A stretch of DNA of 52,947 nt from a virus. The notes below the pieces were generated by a model. That model was not told the origin of the DNA and ran no database searches. It worked only from the letters and a program-made list of their open reading frames with translations. This document shows, one piece after another, positions 23,434-32,473 of this stretch; the stretch's first letter is position 1, and each line of letters begins with the position of its first letter. The translations under genes were made by a program, and so were the position numbers. Location: positions 1-52,947 of IMG/VR virus record IMGVR_UViG_3300025759_000132. One strand, written 5' to 3'.

Positions 23434-24722
23434 AGAAAGTCCGATGAATTAGCAAATGTTATTTGAGGCTTACCTTTTTGACCTTCGTAAATATCTCCAG
23501 CAATGAATGTGTATTTGCTTGGATCATTAAAGTACTTTTTGAACCAAGATGAAAGTGATAGTGTAAATGATCCACTGTCAGTTTTCCAATCATCTTTACT
23601 CAATTCAGTCAACATTGCAAATATCTTTTTTGCATTGGCATCATAAACAACAAGTAAGAAATCGTGCTCATTGATTTCAACATTTCCTTTGCCGCCATAA
23701 AAGTAAGTTTGAGCACAAGTGTCTCCATATTGTGCAGCTTTTACTTCTATGAATTCTTTTTCAAATCCTTTTTTGCAAAGATCAGGAAATTGAACATCAG
23801 GATGTCCCATGTGATGTCTGGGAGTACGAGAATATATGCCAGAATCATTAAACGACTTTGCAGTGGCAGACATAAAAAAGTTAGATATCATTCCTGTAAA
23901 ATGATTCTGCTCTATTCCGAATTGAGAATCTAATATGGGATTGATACCGCCATAGTTTATCTCTACTGTCTGTTTGGTCCAATTCATTGCCAGATTCATT
24001 ATCTGCTTTTTAATTTCTGGTTTCTTTTCCATATAATCGTAGAAATTAAATCTGTTTGGATCTGGCTTATACTCTGGCTGCTTTTGCATAACCTTTCTAT
24101 ATGCGTTTTGTAAAGTAATTTCTCCTGCAGAAACTTTCTTTAATAACTCTTTGTCACGAGCATAGATATTAAGAGCCTTATTAAGGCTATTAACATCAAT
24201 TCGCCTATCAAAAGCAAATTGCTTCTTTATTTTAGGAGGTATGTTTTTTCCAAACTCTTCAAAATATGCTTCATTGTTAACTGTGTAAGCTCTTGCCGCC
24301 GTATAAAGATCAGACTCGTTCCTCTTGCCATCTAAATTGTATTTTTCAAGTGTTTTAATTTCAACAAATTTGCTAGTCGATGGATCATATTGAGTTGAAG
24401 ACACCGTAGCATACAAAAACGTCTGACCGTTTTCTAGTGCCGCATAATATCGTGTGTTACCAGAATATATAATACCGGTGTATTTACATACAACGATTGG
24501 CTGATGATTTGGCACACCAGTTTCGCTTTCATGCTCTTTTAAATACTTAGCTAATTCAGTTATGTTATGAGCATATTCTGCTTTAGGATAAAGTTCTTCG
24601 TTTAGTGGATGAACTTTCAAGTCTTTGAGATAAACTACATTAATCTCATTACCTTGATTATCGTTCACTGTATGAAAAAGATTAGTGAGTGGCTTGTCAG
24701 TATTGAGAACAGTCATAGACAT
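23430..24722 (-). CDS. ParB-like N-terminus fused to PD-(D/E)XK nuclease-like C-terminus
   Basis: 430 residues. Start at 24722 has GGAG 6 bases upstream; an in-frame ATG at 24740 lacks it. Residues about 30-105 resemble the ParB/Srx nucleotide-binding domain (VVYLKDLKVHPLN, HQPIVVCK, SGNTRYYAAL at 87-96). The C-terminal half has PDVQFPD (308-314) and FIEVKAA (325-331), a PD...(E)xK array typical of restriction-like nucleases. The fusion could be a CTPase-regulated nuclease. First gene behind the 24757-24785 promoter, so early. The catalytic role is inferred. Confidence 0.65.
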   Translation of the reverse strand: MSMTVLNTDKPLTNLFHTVNDNQGNEINVVYLKDLKVHPLNEELYPKAEYAHNITELAKYLKEHESETGVPNHQPIVVCKYTGIIYSGNTRYYAALENGQTFLYATVSSTQYDPSTSKFVEIKTLEKYNLDGKRNESDLYTAARAYTVNNEAYFEEFGKNIPPKIKKQFAFDRRIDVNSLNKALNIYARDKELLKKVSAGEITLQNAYRKVMQKQPEYKPDPNRFNFYDYMEKKPEIKKQIMNLAMNWTKQTVEINYGGINPILDSQFGIEQNHFTGMISNFFMSATAKSFNDSGIYSRTPRHHMGHPDVQFPDLCKKGFEKEFIEVKAAQYGDTCAQTYFYGGKGNVEINEHDFLLVVYDANAKKIFAMLTELSKDDWKTDSGSFTLSLSSWFKKYFNDPSKYTFIAGDIYEGQKGKPQITFANSSDFL

Positions 24723-24756
24723 CGTTTTCTCCGTTTTCATAATAAATTAGATTCAC

Positions 24757-24785
24757 AATCTAACATACGATTCGTATCAAGTCAA
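24757..24785 (-). promoter_or_regulatory. Sigma70-type promoter
   Basis: Minus strand: TTGACT (24785-24780), 17-bp spacer, TAGATT (24762-24757). The -35 overlaps the end of the 176-residue gene; expected start near 24750, before the ParB-like gene. The spacer holds GATACGAATCGTATG, an inverted repeat (ATACGATTCGTAT) that could bind a dimeric repressor. Confidence 0.68.
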
Positions 24786-25307
24786 CCTATTTTCAAAACT
24801 TTCTTTGAAACAATCATATTCTTTTGAGAACCAATCTTGAACTTCTTCCCAAAAATTAGGGCGATCATCGCCACCATCGTTGAACTCTTCAGATACTTCA
24901 TCATATGGAAGCATACCGAGAGTATCTTCGTAGTACTCTTCATCGAGATGTTCTTCGTAATTTGTATCTTTACCAAGACCATATACGCCAATAAAGTTAG
25001 GCATTTCGTCTTCGTAAGTTACCCAAACTACAGCATCTGGTGAATTGAGTTCGACAAGTTTTTCGTAAAGTTTATCATAAAACTGAACAGGCGGTGACCA
25101 AGCAGATGTGCATGAGATATTGGCAGAATCAATATCATCAAAGGTCAACCACTTTGCACCGACATTATCAATATACCAATCATAAGTATCATCATAATCT
25201 GAATAGAGTTCTTGAAGAAAAGTTTCCTCATTCATGTTTTCTAGAAATTCTTCTGCTTCGTCGGATAAATTTTCAAACGTAATATAAGAAGTTACATGAT
25301 TAGCCAT
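24777..25307 (-). CDS. Api92/YubB-like ferredoxin-fold protein
   Basis: 176 residues, acidic. MANHVTSYITFENLSDEAEE, AKWLTFDDIDSANISCTSAW and SPPVQFYDKLYEKL with VWVTYEDEMPNFIGVYG follow the layout of the Api92-like family, a phage and plasmid protein of unknown function with a ferredoxin-like fold. Starts 8 bases inside the MazG-like gene end. No catalytic motif. Confidence 0.6.
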   Translation of the reverse strand: MANHVTSYITFENLSDEAEEFLENMNEETFLQELYSDYDDTYDWYIDNVGAKWLTFDDIDSANISCTSAWSPPVQFYDKLYEKLVELNSPDAVVWVTYEDEMPNFIGVYGLGKDTNYEEHLDEEYYEDTLGMLPYDEVSEEFNDGGDDRPNFWEEVQDWFSKEYDCFKESFENRLT

Positions 25308-25671
25308 TATATAATACCTTTTTCAAGTTAGGAGACCAGTAATTGGGACCTTTCAATACTTTCCCATCTTCACGGTGAATTGGTTTACCATCTTCACCAA
25401 GTTTACTCATGTTGCTATTATGCACCTCTTCAAAGCATTTGTCAAGATTAATTCCGAAAGAATGCCCTGCTCCATAGACAACATATAACAAATCAGTAAG
25501 AGCATCGGCAACTTCAATTAGATTGCGTTCATTCAATGCTTCACGAAGTTCATTCAGTTCTTCATCAATTAGATTATAACGAAGTTCAGATACAGAAGTC
25601 CACTGTGGTTCAGTCTCTACGTCTTGACCGAAGGAATTCATGAACTCTGCCACTTTTTCAAAATTTGTCAT
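25300..25671 (-). CDS. MazG/PRA-PH-like NTP pyrophosphohydrolase
   Basis: 123 residues. The helical core has EELNELREAL and ADALTDLLYVVYGAG, the acidic metal-binding motifs of all-alpha NTP-PPases. Hydrolyses NTP/dNTP or (p)ppGpp-like substrates; marine phage MazG proteins are thought to tune host nucleotide pools. The C-terminal extension (ENGKPI...NYWSPNLKKVL) is typical of the phage PRA-PH-like group. It overlaps the deformylase start by four bases. Confidence 0.78.
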   Translation of the reverse strand: MTNFEKVAEFMNSFGQDVETEPQWTSVSELRYNLIDEELNELREALNERNLIEVADALTDLLYVVYGAGHSFGINLDKCFEEVHNSNMSKLGEDGKPIHREDGKVLKGPNYWSPNLKKVLYNG

Positions 25672-26180
25672 GCTACTTTTTTCTTCAACCTTTGAATTTT
25701 CTTTTGATGGCGTTTAGCTTGCTCAAGATGATAACGCGTAGCTTTACGCGTAAATACAATACCTGAAAGGTGATCATATTCATGTTGAATAACACGAGCA
25801 GTGAATCCTGTATATTTCGTAGTCGTCGTTTCACCGTTGACATCTGTAAACCTCAATCGTATTTGTTGTGGTCGTTTTACTTTTACAAATAAACCAGGAT
25901 AAGTCAAACAACCTTCTTCATAATAAACATCTTCACCCATCGTGTCAATAATTTTTGGATTAAAAAATGCCATGATGGATTCTTTGTTGCTAGGATCTCC
26001 AACAACAAAAACGGAGTAAGGAATACCAACCTGTGGTGCAGCAAGACCTACACCATTCTTTTCGATCATTTTATTTGCCAAATCTTCGGCAAGTTTTCCT
26101 GGATCTCGATGAGGATTTTCAAAGTCGAATGGAATAGTTTGTGATTTAAGTATTGGATCATTTGGTTTAATCAGTTCCAT
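25668..26180 (-). CDS. def: Peptide deformylase
   Basis: 170 residues. All three signature motifs are intact: GVGLAAPQVG (43-52), EGCLTYP (89-95, Cys metal ligand) and QHEYDH (132-137, HExxH). Removes the formyl group from nascent proteins; marine T4-like phages often carry one, in some cyanophages to speed D1 protein production, but no photosynthesis gene is seen here. The C-terminus is Lys/Arg-rich (KRHQKKIQRLKKK). Confidence 0.93.
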   Translation of the reverse strand: MELIKPNDPILKSQTIPFDFENPHRDPGKLAEDLANKMIEKNGVGLAAPQVGIPYSVFVVGDPSNKESIMAFFNPKIIDTMGEDVYYEEGCLTYPGLFVKVKRPQQIRLRFTDVNGETTTTKYTGFTARVIQHEYDHLSGIVFTRKATRYHLEQAKRHQKKIQRLKKKVA

Positions 26181-26377
26181 GTATACTCCTCAATTTTGTA
26201 ATTGGTAAATTTCGCTTGTTTTGCATATTCATCTGCAAGTTCTTCAGTTTCAAATAATCTTGGTGCTGCGTTTTCATAATATACACCTGGGTCAAAATGT
26301 ATTACCCAAAAATAGTGTTGTGCTTCATCAGTTTTGTATGTTTTTTCAAATGATACTTTAATTCCATATTTTTTCAT
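26171..26377 (-). CDS. Small hypothetical protein (68 aa)
   Basis: Begins MKKYGIKVSFEKTYKTDEAQ and reads as one compact alternating strand/helix domain (HYFWVIHFDPGVYYEN, RLFETEELADEYAKQAKF). Overlaps gp46 by four bases and the deformylase gene by ten. Not recognised. Confidence 0.6.
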   Translation of the reverse strand: MKKYGIKVSFEKTYKTDEAQHYFWVIHFDPGVYYENAAPRLFETEELADEYAKQAKFTNYKIEEYTWN

Positions 26378-28089
26378 GCTGCAATCCTTGAAAAATTCTT
26401 TACCTTCTCAAATCGAATTACTGATCTAAATTTATCTTGCAATACGTCGCCACGATGACTAATGATGAATAGATTGGTACCATCATTAAACTCATGGAAG
26501 ATTTTAGTCAATGACTCAACGCCTACTTCATCAAGCGAACTATCAAATACCTCATCGAGTATAAGTAAGTTAGTGTGAACAGAGTTTTTCATTTTTGCGA
26601 TTGCCCGCCAAGTCAGAAGAAGAGCAATATTCAATCTTGCTTTCTCACCTTCGCTGAATGATGCGTAACTAAACTCATCACGATGGCGAGACTTGATTAC
26701 TTCTTCAAAATTTTCGTTCAATTCGAAGTTAACAAAGAACTCCATTGATGCAAGATATTTATTGATCAAAGTGTTCATTACTGGAATATATTGACGAACA
26801 ATTTGTGTTTTAATACCTTTATCCTTTAGTAATTCTGCAGCTACATCAAGGATTGATTTTTCGTTTATAAGTTCTTCTCTTTTCTTTCCATGACTCTCAA
26901 TTAATTTTTTCAGTTCACGAATCTTTTTATTCTCTTCTTTGAGATTGCCAGACTCGTTATCCTCAATCTGTAAATCTGAATTAAGTTTTTGAATGTATCG
27001 ATTAATAGAAGATACCTGATTGTTCTTATCGGTAACTGCTTCATTGATTGTATTGATGTGTCTATTGACTTCAAATATATCTAAGAGTCGTTCATTGTAC
27101 TTACGGAGTTCACTGTCAAGTTTCTCCATTGCATTTTCAATTTCAGTAATTTTAGATTTATCTTTATCAACGTTTTTACATTTATGATCTTCAGTGATTA
27201 CCTGTTCACATGTTGGGCAACTATCGTTGTTCTCATAAAATTCAATAGACTTTTTAAACTTTCGAATCTTATCTTCAAATGTTGATTCTATTCTTTTAAT
27301 CTCATTGAGTTTAACCTTAACATCGCCTTCGTCAGTGATTGTTGATTCTAACTCTTTGATCTTGGTATTATGTTTTTGAATCATTTCACTCAAATCAGAA
27401 ATAGACTTCTCAGATTTTTCAATCTCAGATTTTAAAGATTTGAGCCTTTCTTTATTCTTAGATTTAATCTCTTCAATGTACTGTAGATGGACTCCAAGTT
27501 TCTCTTCATCAACATCCATACTATTCTTACAGTCACGAATATCAATTTTGTTTTGTTGAACTTTCTCTTTTAAAAGAAGATTCATAACAGTAAAGATTTT
27601 AATATCAAGAAGGTCTTCAATGATTTCACGCCGTTGATGAGCTGGTAACTGCATAAACGGAACAAATGTCGATGAACCAAGAATCACAATCTGTGTAAAT
27701 GAAGTATAGTTAAGTTTGAGAATATTCTTTTCTAGATGTTCTTGATAGTCTTTTACCGATGCTGTTTGATCGATCAATTGATCATTAATATAGATTTCAA
27801 ACTTATGTGGTTTCAATCCACGAATCACTTTGTATGAAAGTTTTCCAATCGAGAACTCAATCTCAACCAGAGCACCTTTCTCGTTTACAGAGTTGATCAG
27901 TTGTGGTTTATTAATCTTGCGAAATGGTTTACCGAATAGACAAAAACACAGAGCATCAAGCACCGTGGATTTACCTGCTCCATTCTCACCAATGATAAGT
28001 GTATTTGGACTTCGATTTAAATCGATCTCAGTCCATACATTACCTGTTGATAAGAAGTTTTGCCATTTTACTTTATGAAACTGAATCAA
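26374..28089 (-). CDS. 46: Recombination endonuclease subunit gp46 (SbcC/Rad50-like)
   Basis: 571 residues if TTG 28089 is the start. This gives IQFHKVKWQNFLSTGN at the N-terminus, as in relatives, with GAGG 9 bases upstream; ATG at 28146 would add a non-conserved leader. Walker A GENGAGKS (34-41), a long coiled coil with the zinc hook CPTC, signature FSEGEKARLNIAL and Walker B LLILDEVFDSSLD. Partner of gp47: ATP-dependent end resection in recombination-dependent replication. The TTG start is an inference. Confidence 0.9.
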   Translation of the reverse strand: MIQFHKVKWQNFLSTGNVWTEIDLNRSPNTLIIGENGAGKSTVLDALCFCLFGKPFRKINKPQLINSVNEKGALVEIEFSIGKLSYKVIRGLKPHKFEIYINDQLIDQTASVKDYQEHLEKNILKLNYTSFTQIVILGSSTFVPFMQLPAHQRREIIEDLLDIKIFTVMNLLLKEKVQQNKIDIRDCKNSMDVDEEKLGVHLQYIEEIKSKNKERLKSLKSEIEKSEKSISDLSEMIQKHNTKIKELESTITDEGDVKVKLNEIKRIESTFEDKIRKFKKSIEFYENNDSCPTCEQVITEDHKCKNVDKDKSKITEIENAMEKLDSELRKYNERLLDIFEVNRHINTINEAVTDKNNQVSSINRYIQKLNSDLQIEDNESGNLKEENKKIRELKKLIESHGKKREELINEKSILDVAAELLKDKGIKTQIVRQYIPVMNTLINKYLASMEFFVNFELNENFEEVIKSRHRDEFSYASFSEGEKARLNIALLLTWRAIAKMKNSVHTNLLILDEVFDSSLDEVGVESLTKIFHEFNDGTNLFIISHRGDVLQDKFRSVIRFEKVKNFSRIAA

Positions 28090-29147
28090 ATGTCTGAGCC
28101 TCAATATACAGATTAGAGAATAATGAATTAAGTTTTTTCTTATCAATATCTGTATTCATAGTATTAACATAATTCTGTAGAGTCGTTAGCGTATCCTCTA
28201 CTTCACTAATAATATCTTCTTCTTGTAATGCATCCATGTGTTTATTATCTTCAACGATGGACACATTAGCAGGATTCTCTTTATAGAGATTATCCATCAT
28301 AATATCAAACCAATATGGATTTGTCTTATTCTGAACAATTACTTTTACATAACAGTCATTATATACCGAGAAATCATATTTGTCAAGCATTTTTTCTAAA
28401 GTAGTATCAACATCATCATACCAAACTTTGTGAAACATACGATACGGATTTTGAATAAAATCTAATTCTCTCGTTTCCGAATCAAAGATATGAAATCCTC
28501 GATTATCATTATAATCATTCCAAGTAAGCTCATAGGGATTACCCAGATAATGAATGTTACCATTGCTAGACTTATGGTGAAAATGACCAGAACATACCAT
28601 ATCAAACTTATTAAAAATTCCAGGATCCATACCATCATGTGATTCCAATCCTCGATACATCGCAAATCCTGCAAGTTCAAGATGACCAAACAAGATTTGT
28701 GATTTTGTTTTCTTTACAAACTCCATTGAACTCGTATAGTTTTCATTATTAATCCATGGTAGCATAACAATACTAACACCATCAAACTCAACATCTTTCG
28801 GATCTGCATACGTAATGATATTAGGCGAACGAAACAACTCCATCATTGCGTTAATAGAGTTTGTATTCCTGTAGGGAATGTCATGGTTTCCGACGATGAC
28901 ATGCATCGTAATTCCAAGTTCTTCCAATCGATTGATAAAGATGTTCTTGAAGCGGTGCAAGGTAACGTAGTTAATAAACTTACGACGATCAACAATGTCG
29001 CCAAGATGAAAAATGGTCGTGATGCCTTCTTCAACCAACTTTGGAAAAAATACATTGTTATAAAACTTTTCAAAAAAATCTAAGAACTGCTTGCTATCAC
29101 CACGAACGCCGAAAGTGTGTGTCGGTCAAAATAGCTGCTTTAGTCAT
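28073..29147 (-). CDS. 47: Recombination endonuclease subunit gp47 (Mre11/SbcD-like), frameshifted near its start
   Basis: The ATG at 29147 opens the expected N-terminus MTKAAILTDTHF, then the frame ends at a TGA after 16 codons. A +1 shift at TTT-C-GG (29114-29112 region) restores GVRGDSKQFLDFFEKF and joins the 321-residue frame ending at 28073. That frame has HLGDIVDRRK, GNHD, SGHFHH, all Mre11 metal motifs. Without the shift the first motif (DTHFG) is lost. Either a one-base sequencing/assembly error, a mutation, or programmed +1 frameshifting on a slippery TTT_C before a rare CGG. Together with gp46. Confidence 0.8.
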
Positions 29148-29319
29148 TTACCGAATCTCCTTTCCTTAAAAAATTAAACTCGTAAATATCAATACTACCT
29201 GTATTATATGCTCTTTGGATCAACGAATCAATAGATTTTTGATCTAATTTTTCTATATCTTCATCAATAGATTTACAAAAAAATCTAAACGACATCATTG
29301 CTTTTTGGTACTGGTCCAT
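29140..29319 (-). CDS. Small hypothetical protein between HNH and gp47 (59 aa)
   Basis: Begins MDQYQKAMMSFRFFCKSIDE; ATG 29319 has a weak GGTAAG upstream, and ATGATG at 29298/29295 are alternatives. Charged and helical, with the SIDSLIQRAYNTGSIDIYEF stretch. The 5' part overlaps the HNH gene end by 35 bases, so the homing insertion may have replaced its natural start. It overlaps the gp47 start by 8 bases, as an operon gene should. Unknown. Confidence 0.5.
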   Translation of the reverse strand: MDQYQKAMMSFRFFCKSIDEDIEKLDQKSIDSLIQRAYNTGSIDIYEFNFLRKGDSVND

Positions 29320-29995
29320 TCTTACCAATCCTTGATTCTGGGTCAATACCATTCAAGTAGTATTTTTTATATAAACCTTTTGATACACCAGTGGCTTTTT
29401 GTAATTCACTCCATCCAATATAAACAGCGCCTTTGTATTCTAATCTTTTGGAATGTTTTAACTTGAATGCTTGACCGCCTTTACTTGCTCTCTTTATTTG
29501 TTCATCATAATACTTATTTGGGTCTTCTTTTTTTCTTTTTGATTGAGATTCACTAAAGATTTTACTTGTTTTTTTTCTACGTTCATCGTTATCTTCCCAA
29601 TGCCCAGTAACAATATCGCTTAATTTTTGCCGATATTTTAAATCTTTATTTCTTTCTGGATGGAACACGTTTTTAAGAAACTTTGAGTGTTTTTTTCTAT
29701 TATGTTCATACGCTCTTGAAGTTGAAGTTCTACTAAACACCATACGATGTAATGCCCAAGACATTTTAATCAAATCATTTTTTGATTGTACCATTTTTGT
29801 TAAAAGAAGGTGGACAATATAATGTTCCTTTGAGGTTAACAATACAAGGTTTTCAACATCATTAGATCCACCCAAACTTTTAGGTATGATATGGTGTGAT
29901 TCAAAGTATCCATCTTTTTTACTACGATTTAATTTTTTTGCATTTTCTATAATAGCATAGTACCAATTGGTATACTTGTTTTTCTTATAAGTCAT
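29285..29995 (-). CDS. HNH homing endonuclease between gp55 and gp47
   Basis: 236 residues. HHIIPKSLGGSND, ENLVLLTSKEHYIVH and LLLTKM form a classical HNH motif (H...N...H). The middle (about 100-190) is Lys/Arg-rich. The C-terminal YKGAVYIGWSELQKATGVSK segment is a likely NUMOD1-like DNA-binding helix-turn-helix. GGAG lies 7 bases before the ATG and an exact TATAAATA precedes it. Free-standing mobile gene in the gp55-gp47 gap, distinct in sequence from the gp44 copy. Confidence 0.85.
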   Translation of the reverse strand: MTYKKNKYTNWYYAIIENAKKLNRSKKDGYFESHHIIPKSLGGSNDVENLVLLTSKEHYIVHLLLTKMVQSKNDLIKMSWALHRMVFSRTSTSRAYEHNRKKHSKFLKNVFHPERNKDLKYRQKLSDIVTGHWEDNDERRKKTSKIFSESQSKRKKEDPNKYYDEQIKRASKGGQAFKLKHSKRLEYKGAVYIGWSELQKATGVSKGLYKKYYLNGIDPESRIGKNGPVPKSNDVV

Positions 29996-30027
29996 TACTT
30001 ACTCCAATGTTACTTTGGTCTCAGTAT

Positions 30028-30035
30028 TATTTATA
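30028..30035 (-). promoter_or_regulatory. T4-late-type promoter of the second HNH gene
   Basis: Exact TATAAATA 33 bases before the HNH start at 29995, in the 65-base gap after gp55. Confidence 0.75.
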
Positions 30036-30060
30036 AGAAATGGGTTTTACATCGCTGCTT

Positions 30061-30615
30061 TCATTTAATTTCTTCCATAAAAACATCTACTGGTTTAATA
30101 CCAATCTTTTTCTGTTTTAGTTTTTCTTCAAAGTCTTCAATAAAGGTATCAATGTGATCTCTTGACCATTCGTTAGATTTAGAATTTTTAATAGGCGGTG
30201 AGTCATGGTTTTGTATATCAAATCCTCCTTCACCTACCAATAAATGATCACCATATTTGTACTTAGTGTATAGATGCTTCTTCTCTTTCGCAATCCTACG
30301 TAAATATGCGTAGTAAATAATCTGTGTAAAATATGCAAATGGATTTTGTGACTTCTCTGGATTAAAATTATGCATATATGTCAAACTATTTTCAATACCA
30401 TCCGAAATCATTTCTTCTTTAAATGGATAGTTAATAAAGTTTGGTTTATGTGATAGATTAACAGCAATCTTCATAATACACTCACCAATATAAATTGACA
30501 CTTGTGGTTTTTCTTTTCCTTCTTTCTCAGCCTGTTCATATTGTTTTTTATATTCACACATTGCTTCAAAAAAATCTTTATTATTCACATAGTGTTTACT
30601 TTTTTTCTTTGCCAT
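30061..30615 (-). CDS. 55: Late sigma factor gp55
   Basis: 184 residues (T4: 185). SHKPNFINYPFKEEMISDGI and ENSLTYMHNFNPEKSQNPFA followed by YFTQIIYYAYLRRI match the sigma region-2-like core of gp55. Binds host RNA polymerase and, with gp45 and gp33, reads TATAAATA late promoters, of which 16 exact copies are listed here. An internal sigma70 promoter at 30951-30979 may supply it early. Confidence 0.93.
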   Translation of the reverse strand: MAKKKSKHYVNNKDFFEAMCEYKKQYEQAEKEGKEKPQVSIYIGECIMKIAVNLSHKPNFINYPFKEEMISDGIENSLTYMHNFNPEKSQNPFAYFTQIIYYAYLRRIAKEKKHLYTKYKYGDHLLVGEGGFDIQNHDSPPIKNSKSNEWSRDHIDTFIEDFEEKLKQKKIGIKPVDVFMEEIK

Positions 30616-30618
30616 ATT

Positions 30619-30972
30619 TTAATGCACCTTTATAGAATTATTCGCATATTTTTCATACATCGCATCAATCACTTTGTGGTTTTCTTCATTATCACCATGA
30701 TAATCTTTGAGTGATTCTGTTGCCTCGATATAGTAATCAATAACATCCTGTTCAACTTCACAAGACAAAAGAACAGTACTCATATCAATTATAAAATCTT
30801 CTTTTTGAGTATATGGAATCCACTTTGCAAGTTTGATACTCGCACCTTTATATGTGTTGTAAATAAAAATTTGCATTGGATCGCTGAGAATCAAACTTTC
30901 CATATTATTCTCAACATAGGAAATAATATTATCACCATTAACTAATTTTAAGTATAATACATTGTTATTCAT
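30619..30972 (-). CDS. Lsm-like conserved phage protein (117 aa)
   Basis: Begins MNNNVLYLKLVNGDNIISYV, followed by short beta strands (SLILSDPMQIFIYN, ASIKLAKWIPYT) as in the Sm/Lsm-type conserved proteins of T4-like marine phages between uvsW and gp55. The C-terminal half is helical and acidic. An RNA-binding role is a guess from fold resemblance. Stops 3 bases before the gp55 ATG. Confidence 0.6.
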   Translation of the reverse strand: MNNNVLYLKLVNGDNIISYVENNMESLILSDPMQIFIYNTYKGASIKLAKWIPYTQKEDFIIDMSTVLLSCEVEQDVIDYYIEATESLKDYHGDNEENHKVIDAMYEKYANNSIKVH

Positions 30973-30979
30973 TTGTCAA
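30951..30979 (-). promoter_or_regulatory. Sigma70-type promoter straddling the Lsm-like gene start
   Basis: Minus strand: TTGACA (30979-30974), 17-bp spacer, TATACT (30956-30951). The start (about 30944) would fall inside the Lsm-like gene, so it would serve gp55 rather than that gene. Could be chance, given the AT-rich context. Confidence 0.45.
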
Positions 30980-30985
30980 TACTTT

Positions 30986-32473
30986 TTATAGTTTTATATT
31001 GTACAGTTTATATTCAAACTCTTCTTCATTATATATTTTAACTCTTTCACTGAAATGAGTCAATGTATAATTCACTTTTGTTTTGTATCGGAGATCGTCG
31101 GCGATGTCGAAGAGAGTCGCCCTATCTTTTGCATCACCCTTACGTAGCCCTCTACCAATAGACTGCAGATTACGTATACGAGACTTAGAGGGAGAAGCAA
31201 AAATAATATTATGAAGATTGCGTATATTAATCCCAGTACTGAAGGTACCGTACGACGCAATGATAATGGCGTTGCTTTCATTCTCAGTAATTTCCCTGAT
31301 TTTTTCGCGAGTCGATGCATCGGTTCCTCCATAAACGAAAAAAACCTTTCTATCATCTTCAACTGCTTTTGAAATAGATTCATATAATATTTTCCCATGT
31401 TTTTCTACAAATTGAAATAACAAAAGAGTATTACCATTAAGTGATAATGTAAGATTTTGAATGAACTTATTACGTTTTGGATTGCTTACGATGAAGTCCA
31501 TCTCATCCTGATACTTCATCTTACTTACAAGTTTCTTATCTTCATCAGAGTGTTTCAGTACAAGGCACTTGATTCTAAAGTTAGCAAGATGGTCCTGCTC
31601 AATCAACTCTTTTGTTTTGACAAACTGTTTAACCTTACCAAACAATCCTTCAAGAACTAACTTGTGAGTTTGTGTACCATCAAGTGTACCAGTAAATCCA
31701 AATCGATACTTACATCCAATCAATTTTGTCATAATAGAAGTAAGTGACTTTGCTTTAAATAGATGGCACTCATCACCAATGACAACTTCATATTGAGCAA
31801 AATAATCTTTGCGAAGTTTATACAGTGACTGCCATGTAGAAATAACAATCGGACAATCTGATTGTTTTTCTTGACCAGACATAACAATGTGAATATCATC
31901 TTCGTGCATTCCGTATTCAATAAAATCAGAACGCATTTGATAGACAAGTGATGTAGTTGGTACAATGATTAGAGTTTTTGATTTATAGTATTGAACAAGA
32001 AGCCAGATAATAAATGACTTACCAGAAGCCGTAGGTGATACAAGTAGACCACGATTATTACGAACGAGATGAGTGAAACTATCAACCTGATAATCTCTTG
32101 CCTCAAACTTTGTATTGAGACTATCGATGAATTCATTTGCTTCTTTTAAAGAAAAACTATTCTGTACTTCTACATTTTCAGCAAGTTCAATTTCATAGTC
32201 ACGTTCATTTGCAAAATGTTCAACATAAGGTAATAGACCAAGATATAGTTCTTTTTTACCAGAGTCGAATAAATATATTTTGCCTGACCACATACGATTA
32301 CGATACGTTGGCATAAACTTATAACCAGGTACGTAAAATGAAAAGAATTCCGATAATTCCTGACGAATGGAATTATCAGATTCAATTTTCATATAGACTT
32401 CGTTCACTTTAGTAATAATCAATTTATCCGACTCTATATTATTTTCTGGCAGAAACTGTGGTGGGAATGTCAT
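30986..32473 (-). CDS. uvsW: UvsW helicase
   Basis: 495 residues (T4: 503). Superfamily 2 motifs: P-loop SPTASGKS (146-153), DECH box, GFTGTLDG (motif III), YGTFSTGINIRNL (motif V) and QSIGRGLRK (motif VI). Unwinds R-loops and branched DNA, ending origin-based initiation in T4. The first 17 residues are not shared with relatives; LIITKVNEVYMKIE (18-31) is where the family starts. The homing gene end (32439) overlaps the N-terminal codons, so the ATG start was probably reshaped by insertion. A TTG start at 32422 is possible. Confidence 0.93.
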   Translation of the reverse strand: MTFPPQFLPENNIESDKLIITKVNEVYMKIESDNSIRQELSEFFSFYVPGYKFMPTYRNRMWSGKIYLFDSGKKELYLGLLPYVEHFANERDYEIELAENVEVQNSFSLKEANEFIDSLNTKFEARDYQVDSFTHLVRNNRGLLVSPTASGKSFIIWLLVQYYKSKTLIIVPTTSLVYQMRSDFIEYGMHEDDIHIVMSGQEKQSDCPIVISTWQSLYKLRKDYFAQYEVVIGDECHLFKAKSLTSIMTKLIGCKYRFGFTGTLDGTQTHKLVLEGLFGKVKQFVKTKELIEQDHLANFRIKCLVLKHSDEDKKLVSKMKYQDEMDFIVSNPKRNKFIQNLTLSLNGNTLLLFQFVEKHGKILYESISKAVEDDRKVFFVYGGTDASTREKIREITENESNAIIIASYGTFSTGINIRNLHNIIFASPSKSRIRNLQSIGRGLRKGDAKDRATLFDIADDLRYKTKVNYTLTHFSERVKIYNEEEFEYKLYNIKL

